A stretch of 64,000 nt of DNA from contig JACKHN010000007.1 in NCBI GenBank assembly GCA_020638975.1, forward strand, positions 62,001-126,000, in the 5' to 3' direction. This document shows positions 58,032 through 64,000 of the stretch, piece after piece. Source of the stretch: Planctomycetaceae bacterium. Lineage in GTDB: Bacteria; Planctomycetota; Planctomycetia; Pirellulales; Pirellulaceae. How positions within the stretch are numbered: the stretch's first letter is position 1; each line of letters opens with the position of its first letter. Made by a program: the position numbers and the translations under genes. The notes under the pieces were generated by a model. It worked only from the letters and a program-made list of their open reading frames with translations, was not told the origin of the DNA and made no database searches.

Positions 58032-59153
58032 TTACCCTTTTGCAACAGATGACAAGTCGAACAGTGGCAGCATCACCGACATGACGATGATGGCGACAAG
58101 CAAACCCATCACCACCGTAATCACGGGTTCGAGAAACGCGACGAACTCCCTGAGCTTCGCTTCGCCTTCCTCCTCGTAGTGCTGGCCGATCATTCGAGTA
58201 ACCATGCCGAGCGATCCAGTCTTCTCGGCGGTGACCATCATCTCGCCGGCCGAAGCAGGAACGAATTCACTCTCGAGCAGCGCTGTCGCTAGACCTCGCC
58301 CATTCATAACATCGTCTTCTAGCTCGGTGAACAACTCCTTATACAGCGAGTTCTTCACCGAAGATCGCGCAAGTCGCAGACTGTCCAGCAGTGGCACGCC
58401 GCTATCAATCATGATTCCCAACAGTCGGCAAACGCGTCCGATCAGCAGTGCTCGCGTTACTTTCGAGATCGCCGGTGCGTTCAGAGAAAAGTGGTCCCAC
58501 GTCAATCGGCCCTTTTCGCTGCGTTTGAAGGCGTACCCTCCGGCGAAACAACTGAACACGAGCGGCCCCCACAGCCAGAGTCGCGTCCGAAGCTCTGAGG
58601 ACACGGTGATCAATACCTGAGTGATCGCAGGCAAGGGGGCGTCGAAGTCAGAGAAAATTTCGGCGAATTTGGGCAACACAAACAGAATTAACGCTAGCAG
58701 CACGATGCCGGAAACGCTCGACAGCAGGATGGGGTATGCGAGCATCGTGCGGACCGAATTTCGCAGCTTCATGTCGCTACGTAGCAACTCGGCCAATTGG
58801 CTCAGCACGTCAGGCAATCGCCCAGAGGCTTCGCCAGCGGCGATGCTGGCAACATAGGTTTCATCAAAGACGTGACTGTACTGAGACATTGATTCGGAGA
58901 CCGACTTGCCGCCGAGTACGTTTTCGTGCACGTCTTCCAAAATCGTTTTCAAGACAGGGGAGCTGCATTGACGAACGAGCGACTCCAAGGCCGAGGCGAT
59001 GTCGACGCCAGCACGCGTCATGATCGCCATCTGAGACGTCATGTCGACCAACTCGGCCGTCTTCACCTTTGGGCCGAACATCGCGCCTTTGCCGGAAGCG
59101 TTCTGAGCTGCCTTCCCAGCGAGTCTTTTCGAATTGCTTACACTAGCTACCAT
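58032..59153 (-). CDS. gspF: GspF/PilC-type inner-membrane platform protein
   Basis: The 373-residue protein has two copies of the GspF cytoplasmic domain, with MTSQMAIMTRAGVDIASALE and GRVCRLLGIMIDSGVPLLDS as their starts, and three membrane helices, including ILLSSVSGIVLLALILFVLP and VITVVMGLLVAIIVMSVMLP. It forms the rotating platform driven by the GspE ATPase. It starts four bases after the gspE stop. Confidence 0.92.
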   Translation of the reverse strand: MVASVSNSKRLAGKAAQNASGKGAMFGPKVKTAELVDMTSQMAIMTRAGVDIASALESLVRQCSSPVLKTILEDVHENVLGGKSVSESMSQYSHVFDETYVASIAAGEASGRLPDVLSQLAELLRSDMKLRNSVRTMLAYPILLSSVSGIVLLALILFVLPKFAEIFSDFDAPLPAITQVLITVSSELRTRLWLWGPLVFSCFAGGYAFKRSEKGRLTWDHFSLNAPAISKVTRALLIGRVCRLLGIMIDSGVPLLDSLRLARSSVKNSLYKELFTELEDDVMNGRGLATALLESEFVPASAGEMMVTAEKTGSLGMVTRMIGQHYEEEGEAKLREFVAFLEPVITVVMGLLVAIIVMSVMLPLFDLSSVAKG

Positions 59154-59157
59154 TTGA

Positions 59158-60942
59158 TTACTCAGCGAACGCGATTCGCATTACTTCATCCAGACTCGTT
59201 AACTCCTGCTCGGCCATCCGCAGCCCTTCGTCCAACAGCGTGCTGCCTCCGTTGGCGCGAAACCATCGGCGCAGTTCTTCGACGTTGGCTCCTGCGGAAA
59301 TCATCTCACGCAACTCAGGCTCGATGACCAACACCTCGTAAATGCCCAGACGACCTTGGAAGCCAGTGTCATAACAGTCTCGGCAACCTTCGCCGCGGGC
59401 GAACGAGCGCCGTTTGTCGCCCTTGTAGTGAATGCTCTCCAGGAAGTCAGCCGGCGGATAATACGATGCCCTACATTTGGGACAGATCGTTCGGACAAGC
59501 CGTTGTGCGATGACGCCAATTACGGCGGCAGAGATTTTGAACGCCTCAAGGTCCATGTCTAGCAACCGAGTAACGGCGCCAGGTGCGTCGTTCGTGTGCA
59601 GCGTGCTCAACACGAGATGCCCCGTGAGCGCAGCTTGCACCGCGACTTGTGCTGTTTCTCCATCGCGAATTTCGCCGACCATGATGATGTCGGGATCTTG
59701 TCGCAAGATGGCGCGGAGGGCCGTGGCGAACGTGAGCTGGCGTGATTTCTCGGCTTGTACTTGATTGATTAATTCGAGCTGATACTCGACGGGATCTTCA
59801 ACGGTAATGATGTTTCGATGAACGGATTTCAGCAGCTCTAATGCCGAGTATAGCGTCGTTGTTTTTCCGCTACCCGTCGGTCCCGTTACCAGCATCAATC
59901 CATACGGTCTCGCAAGAAGCTTCTTTACTTTGCTTAACGATTCCTTCGGCATGCCAAGTTTGTCGAGATTGAACGTCACGCGTCGCCGATCGAGGACACG
60001 CAACACAACTTTCTCACCTAACACCGTCGGGAGTGTCGAAATACGCAAATCGACTTCCTTGCCCTCGACCGCCACCTGACAGCGCCCGTCCTGTGGCACT
60101 CGATGCTCTGCAATATCCATCTTGCCCATGACTTTGATGCGAGAAACGATCGCAGCATGAATGTCGCGACGAGGACGAAGCACTTCAATCAACTGGCCAT
60201 CGACACGGAAGCGTACGATGGTGTGTTTTCGCGTTGGCTCAATGTGAATATCGCTCGCACCTTTGCGAAGTGATTGCAGAATGAGGTAATTCACCAAGTT
60301 GATGACCGGGCTACCATCAACCATCGACTCGACGGACGACAAGTCAACTTCGACAGACTCGTTCTGCAACTCGACGGCAGATTCGTCCATGTCCGCCGTG
60401 ACCGTATCGACGGCGAAGTCCTCTTCGTAGGCTCGCACGATCATGCGTTGGATATTGCTGGCGAATGCAAAGACGGGACGAACTTTCAGTCCCGTAATCC
60501 GCTCTAACTCGTCCAGATGCTCGAGATTTTCGGGCTCGGGCATCGCTACCGAGAGCACGCCTCGGACACTGAACATCGCCAGCGCCGTAAGTCGCTCGGC
60601 AGTTTCGCGGGGGAGGATGCGCACGACGTTGGGGTCGATGACGCCCTCGCGTAACTTAACCGAGGGAATTCCCAGCTGGCGGTGAATGAACGGAAGCATC
60701 TGATCTTCCGTGATGACGCCAAGTTCCAGCAAGATCTCGCCGAGCTTTTGTCCCTTCGAGGCTTGCAGTTTCAGCGCATCTTCTAACTCGTCGCGAGTCA
60801 GCAGGTCGGCCTCAACTAACTGCTCACCCAGCGGCATGCGTCGCCGACGCGAGGCACGCCCACCAGAACTTACGACGGGAGTCACAACGGTCGGAAGCGG
60901 TGTCGCTGTATTCACGTCTGTAACGTTAGAGGCAGTGGTCAT
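59158..60942 (-). CDS. gspE: GspE/PilB-type secretion ATPase with MshEN-like N-terminus
   Basis: The 594-residue ATPase has an N-terminal MshEN-like region (residues about 34-100, with PLGEQLVEADLLTRDELEDA and KLGEILLELGVITEDQMLPF), Walker A VTGPTGSGKTTT, Walker B DPDIIMVGEIRDGE, the His-box STLHTNDAPGAVTRLL and four zinc cysteines (CPKC and CRDC). MshEN domains can bind c-di-GMP; here the first RLG is PLG and the second is KLG. It drives assembly of the pseudopilus or pilus. Its start overlaps the STAS gene by four bases. Confidence 0.92.
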   Translation of the reverse strand: MTTASNVTDVNTATPLPTVVTPVVSSGGRASRRRRMPLGEQLVEADLLTRDELEDALKLQASKGQKLGEILLELGVITEDQMLPFIHRQLGIPSVKLREGVIDPNVVRILPRETAERLTALAMFSVRGVLSVAMPEPENLEHLDELERITGLKVRPVFAFASNIQRMIVRAYEEDFAVDTVTADMDESAVELQNESVEVDLSSVESMVDGSPVINLVNYLILQSLRKGASDIHIEPTRKHTIVRFRVDGQLIEVLRPRRDIHAAIVSRIKVMGKMDIAEHRVPQDGRCQVAVEGKEVDLRISTLPTVLGEKVVLRVLDRRRVTFNLDKLGMPKESLSKVKKLLARPYGLMLVTGPTGSGKTTTLYSALELLKSVHRNIITVEDPVEYQLELINQVQAEKSRQLTFATALRAILRQDPDIIMVGEIRDGETAQVAVQAALTGHLVLSTLHTNDAPGAVTRLLDMDLEAFKISAAVIGVIAQRLVRTICPKCRASYYPPADFLESIHYKGDKRRSFARGEGCRDCYDTGFQGRLGIYEVLVIEPELREMISAGANVEELRRWFRANGGSTLLDEGLRMAEQELTSLDEVMRIAFAE

Positions 60943-61274
60943 TGAATGAAGCTCCCCACTGCCTGGCTCAGTTCGGGAAACACTTCAAATTGCAAGCCAA
61001 CTCCGGTTACCGACAGGATGTCGTGGCAAAGCGGATTCGCGCCGGCAAGTTTCAATACGCCAGTCCTCTTTTGAAAGCGGTCTCGCAGATCGAGCATTCG
61101 CTCCAAGCCGGCGCTATCGATCAGCGGAATATTTCGCAAGTCAAGAACCGCACGTGGCTGTCCTTCGTTCAAACAATCGGCGAAAGCGTTGTCCAACAAA
61201 TCCAAAGCGTCACCGGTCAGCGGAACCGCGCCACTGATGACGTTGATGGAGCCTTGTTTTGATTGCTTGAACAT
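60939..61274 (-). CDS. STAS-domain protein (anti-anti-sigma-factor type)
   Basis: The 111-residue protein is a single STAS domain with AVLDLRNIPLIDSAGLERML; the Ser in DSAGLE is the residue phosphorylated by partner-switching kinases in SpoIIAA-type proteins. ANPLCHDILSVTGVGLQFEV completes the domain. No cognate anti-sigma kinase gene is seen, but the operon has a histidine kinase just upstream. Overlap with gspE (ATGA) ties it to the secretion system. Confidence 0.85.
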   Translation of the reverse strand: MFKQSKQGSINVISGAVPLTGDALDLLDNAFADCLNEGQPRAVLDLRNIPLIDSAGLERMLDLRDRFQKRTGVLKLAGANPLCHDILSVTGVGLQFEVFPELSQAVGSFIQ

Positions 61275-61283
61275 CTGTTCTAC

Positions 61284-63104
61284 TTACTCCAGTGGCAGCG
61301 TGGCGACGAACGTCGTTCCCTCGCCAAGCTTGCTCTGCACCGTCATGTCGCCGCCATGCAGCTTGATCACTTCGAATGCCATCGAGAGGCCGAGTCCCGT
61401 CCCGGTAATCGCCTGGACTGTGGGGTTCGCGCTGCGAAAGAACTTGTCGTAAATGTGTGGCAGTTCTTCTTCCGAGATGCCGACGCCTGAGTCTTCGACC
61501 TCGATCCGCAACTCGCGATCCGTTGTTTTGACCTCGAAACGAACCTTTCCACCATCGGGCGTGTACTTGGCGGCGTTGCCGAGCAAGTTCACCAAGGCGA
61601 CGTTCACTTTGTCTTTGTCGACTCTTGTTTGAGGGTATTTGGCAGGGAAGATCGTTTCGAACTCTAGATCTTTTTTGTCCATCTGCGGTTTGATCTTGGC
61701 GATTACTTCCTCGAATAATCGCTGCAAGTCGACGTTCTGTTTGTTCAACGTCAACGATCCCGCCTCCATGCTGCTCACACTCAGCAAGTCATCGATAAAA
61801 CGCGCCAACCTCGTGGCCTCGATGTTGATCGTATTGCAAAACTCTTTCTGGGATTCGACATCGAGCATGTCGCCCATCGATAGCGTTTCGGCATAGGCCT
61901 TGATGTTGGCCAGCGGCGTCCGCAGTTCATGCGTGGCGTTGTCGAGAAACTGGTCTCGCATCGCATCGGCCAGTCGCTGTTGCGTAATGTCACGGACGGT
62001 CCACACGTGCCCGATGCCCGCCGCACCTTCTGCGGTGCGAACTGGGGTTCTTGCAATTCGTAGTATTTGCTTGGCGTCGCCTACGCCGCGTTCCAACTCT
62101 TCGACCACATGCCTTGCCATGAGATCCTGATCGAAGAGGGACGAACAGACGTCATCGTCCGGGTTGAGACCAAGACAGGATTCGACTTCTTTGCCACGCA
62201 TACTTTCTATTTGCGAATCGGCTGCGAACAGTGCGGCCATGGCTTGGTTTGCGAAGGTGATCTTGCCGTCCTGGTCGCTGACGGCGATTCCTTCCGTGAG
62301 GCTATTCAGAACATCGTCTGATTTTCCTTGGCGGAGCGATTGCACCGCGTCACTCAGTCGCTTGTCCAGGCTGCCTTGCGAACTCTCTTCGTGGAATTGA
62401 CCCGCGATCCGATTCCACCCGAGGACGCTTGGACCACGCGACTTAATCGGCGTCAGTTCAATGTCGGCAATCGTTGGTGCCGTTGCAACCTGTCGCAACT
62501 GAGAATCGATTGCCGCCAGCGGCGTGACTTGGCGATGGAGTGTGAAGCCACCCAACGCCAAGAGCAGAAGCGGGCCGCACATCACAAACGGGGCGTAACC
62601 GGCCACGGTCTTGAATACTTGCCCCAAGCTTGGCTCGGCCTTGGCGATAATCAGCCGCCCCACGACTTCACCTCCTTGAATCGGAGAACTGTATTCGCGG
62701 ACCGTGTATCCGCCCTGCGAATACCTAACCACTTCAATGTCTTCTTGACGTGTTGTCGTACCGGATTCAACGTGATGCGAGCGACCGACTTGCCGCTTAT
62801 TGGAATGAGCCAGATAAGAGCTGTCGCGCGACACGAATGCACAAAAGAGCAGTGACCTTTCGCGCGCAAACCGCTCGATCAGCGGTTGTAGCCCTGCATC
62901 ACCGCCCGCTTCGAGATTGAGCGTTGCGAGTGTGCAGGCGTGAGGCAGGTAGGAAAGGAGTTCACTTTCTGCATCGCGAACGACGATCGACTTGGTGACA
63001 AAGACCGCGCTAAGCGCCAGCCAGAACATCGCCACGAGCGAAAACAACAGATAGAAGACGACTACCCGCCGTGGCAGTTCGACTTTTGCAGATCTTGCTA
63101 ACAT
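61284..63104 (-). CDS. Membrane sensor histidine kinase with PAS domain
   Basis: The 606-residue kinase has an N-terminal membrane helix (VVVFYLLFSLVAMFWLALSA), an extracytoplasmic sensor of about 130 residues, a second helix (APFVMCGPLLLLALGGFTLH), a HAMP-like link, a PAS domain from about residue 265 with GIAVSDQDGKITFANQAMAA, the phospho-acceptor His in DNATHELRTPLANI and ATPase boxes VNLLGNAAKYTPDGG (N), VEDSGVGISEEEL (G1) and GTGLGLSMAF (G2). It lies 26 bases after the response regulator gene, its probable partner. Confidence 0.9.
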   Translation of the reverse strand: MLARSAKVELPRRVVVFYLLFSLVAMFWLALSAVFVTKSIVVRDAESELLSYLPHACTLATLNLEAGGDAGLQPLIERFARERSLLFCAFVSRDSSYLAHSNKRQVGRSHHVESGTTTRQEDIEVVRYSQGGYTVREYSSPIQGGEVVGRLIIAKAEPSLGQVFKTVAGYAPFVMCGPLLLLALGGFTLHRQVTPLAAIDSQLRQVATAPTIADIELTPIKSRGPSVLGWNRIAGQFHEESSQGSLDKRLSDAVQSLRQGKSDDVLNSLTEGIAVSDQDGKITFANQAMAALFAADSQIESMRGKEVESCLGLNPDDDVCSSLFDQDLMARHVVEELERGVGDAKQILRIARTPVRTAEGAAGIGHVWTVRDITQQRLADAMRDQFLDNATHELRTPLANIKAYAETLSMGDMLDVESQKEFCNTINIEATRLARFIDDLLSVSSMEAGSLTLNKQNVDLQRLFEEVIAKIKPQMDKKDLEFETIFPAKYPQTRVDKDKVNVALVNLLGNAAKYTPDGGKVRFEVKTTDRELRIEVEDSGVGISEEELPHIYDKFFRSANPTVQAITGTGLGLSMAFEVIKLHGGDMTVQSKLGEGTTFVATLPLE

Positions 63105-63130
63105 TCGCTCGCCTCAACATCCGGCCTCCG

Positions 63131-63532
63131 TTACGACGAAACGAGTTCGCTGACTGCTTCTAAGTGGTCCTCGACCGCTTTGACAATCTCTTTCGGACTG
63201 AATGGTTTGAGGAACGTAGCGGCGATTCCGAGTTCATCCCGTAATCGTGGCAGCTCCAATTCCATCCCCTTTGCCGTCAGCATGATGACAGGCAAGTTGC
63301 GAAACTCGTCCGTCGCTCGAAGCTTCTCGCAGAATTCACACCCAGTCATTTCTGGCATCTGCTGGTCCGTGACAACCAAATCGAACGCGTCTTCCTGGAC
63401 GGCTTCCCAAGCAACGCGCCCGTTACATGCGACGGTAACCTGAAAGCCAGCTCTTTCGAGGTTAAAGCGAACCACGCTGGCCAAAGCTGCGTTGTCTTCG
63501 GCGACCAGAATGTGTTTTTCTGAGTTACTCAT
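63131..63532 (-). CDS. Single-domain response regulator
   Basis: The 133-residue protein is a receiver domain only: ILVAEDNAALASVVRFNLER, phospho-acceptor in DLVVTDQQMPEMTG, VIMLTAKGMELELP with the Thr, and FLKPFSPKEI with the Lys. All active residues are present. It has no output domain, so it works by protein contact. I start at ATG 63532 (SNSEKHILVAED). It heads the kinase-STAS-secretion gene run on this strand. Confidence 0.9.
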   Translation of the reverse strand: MSNSEKHILVAEDNAALASVVRFNLERAGFQVTVACNGRVAWEAVQEDAFDLVVTDQQMPEMTGCEFCEKLRATDEFRNLPVIMLTAKGMELELPRLRDELGIAATFLKPFSPKEIVKAVEDHLEAVSELVSS

Positions 63533-63690
63533 CGCGATGCCATTCCCAGGGTTCTCATTGGACGACGCTTGTGCCGCACGGCGAAGACGACACAAGCGGT
63601 CAATCCGGACTATTTCATCGGGTCGTTCCGACGCTTGACTTCGTTATTTGCGAAATCGTCGGTCTTATCCGTATCTACTGCACAACCTTC

Positions 63691-63710
63691 AAAACTGGCA
63701 CAGTTTGCCA
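63691..63710 (-). terminator. Weak candidate terminator after the pseudopilin
   Basis: On the minus strand TGGCAAACTGTGCCA folds into a short hairpin and is followed by GTTTTG, 16 bases after the pseudopilin stop. The 5-pair stem is weak; it might only reduce transcription into the regulator genes. Confidence 0.3.
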
Positions 63711-63726
63711 AGGGCAACCGTTCGGA

Positions 63727-64000
63727 TTAGAGATCCGAGTACTTCGTTACGCCATCCTTCATCAAGGTGTCCGAGTTGATGATGATGTTGCCAGTCGTGG
63801 TATCGTAAACCCAGCCTGGCGTAGTGGATGTAGGAGTTCCCGTATCGACCGTCAGGGACGTGCTGAGCTTGATCGCGTTGCTGCTCAATCCAGCAACCGA
63901 CGCCTTAGGGAACTTGGTGCCGCGTAGGAACGGCTTAAGTTTTGTCTGGATCGCGGTGGAATCCGCACCTTTCGGATAACCACCTGCGTTTGCCTGCGTC
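63727..64000 (-). CDS. Pseudopilin C-terminal part (type II secretion / type IV pilin-like), cut by window edge
   Basis: The last 91 residues of a protein are visible: TQANAGGYPKGADSTAIQTK, then PFLRGTKFPKA, LSTSLTVDTGTPTSTT, GWVYDTTTGNIIINSD and KDGVTKYSDL. The pattern of GWVYDTTTG followed by a short strand with N is that of GspG/GspH-type pseudopilin ends. The N-terminal helix that would prove it lies outside the window. The gene fits as the first visible part of the secretion operon. Confidence 0.7.
   Translation of the reverse strand, partial: TQANAGGYPKGADSTAIQTKLKPFLRGTKFPKASVAGLSSNAIKLSTSLTVDTGTPTSTTPGWVYDTTTGNIIINSDTLMKDGVTKYSDL

Noticed and set aside
63691..63710. GGCACAGTTTGCC, similar to the left end of repeat family A
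   Set aside because: Only about 13 bases match, and neither internal hairpin follows; it is listed as a weak terminator instead.

Overview
The window is almost certainly from a Planctomycetes chromosome, most likely of the Pirellulales type. The signs are a DUF1501 protein with a twin-arginine start, an SHD1 protein, ECF sigma factors next to a Ser/Thr kinase with a sulfatase-modifying-factor-like domain, a two-ExbD transport unit, a FloA flotillin, planctomycete-style intergenic palindromes and moderate GC content. No rRNA, tRNA, phage, insertion sequence or CRISPR array was seen. This placement rests on gene content, not on a phylogeny.

Region by region. 1-8938 (+): an exopolysaccharide or surface-glycan operon with a NodB deacetylase fused to a GT2, then GT4, GT2 and GT4 enzymes, a sulfotransferase, a degenerate GGDEF protein, a CDP-tyvelose-epimerase-like SDR and a WecG/TagA enzyme. 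The [GT2-GT4] pair looks duplicated. 9065-12893: a BAX-inhibitor-1 family protein, an overlooked 54-residue charged protein, then a minus-strand RNA-handling group (RRM glycine-rich protein, unknown 72-residue protein, cold-shock protein, DEAD-box helicase). 13506-24503: an unknown exported protein, an enolase-superfamily enzyme, a LuxR-type regulator whose receiver has lost its phospho-acceptor, a variant HD-GYP protein, a GNAT acetyltransferase, a DUF2293 protein, CsrA, a decayed chimeric gene, a PhyH-type dioxygenase, a PQQ-propeller protein and a TadG-like VWA protein.

24821-34219 (+): the DUF1501 protein, then two ECF sigma modules. One pairs the sigma factor with a 1321-residue kinase-ATPase-FGE-like membrane protein; the other pairs it with a VWA membrane protein whose cytoplasmic end has three copies of a short leucine-rich module. 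34534-40990 (+): two exported TPR proteins and an ExbB/ExbD/ExbD energising unit. 41433-43605 (+): a compact group of small proteins including a bacterial SET-domain protein. 43762-50006 (+): FloA, a sirtuin overlapping an acyl-CoA synthetase, and a long acyl-CoA dehydrogenase.

49990-64000 (-): a ThuA-like protein, an SHD1 protein with 13 DDLFG repeats, and a type IV pilus / type II secretion operon. In transcription order the operon is pseudopilin (cut by the window edge), response regulator, histidine kinase, STAS protein, GspE, GspF, a small membrane protein, PilM, PilN, PilO, a PilP/GspC-like protein and the secretin.

Three dispersed repeat families sit in intergenic DNA: family A (about 97 bp, four copies), family B (about 50 bp, two copies) and family C (about 60 bp, two copies). 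A fourth palindrome lies just upstream of, and in frame with, the second ECF sigma gene.
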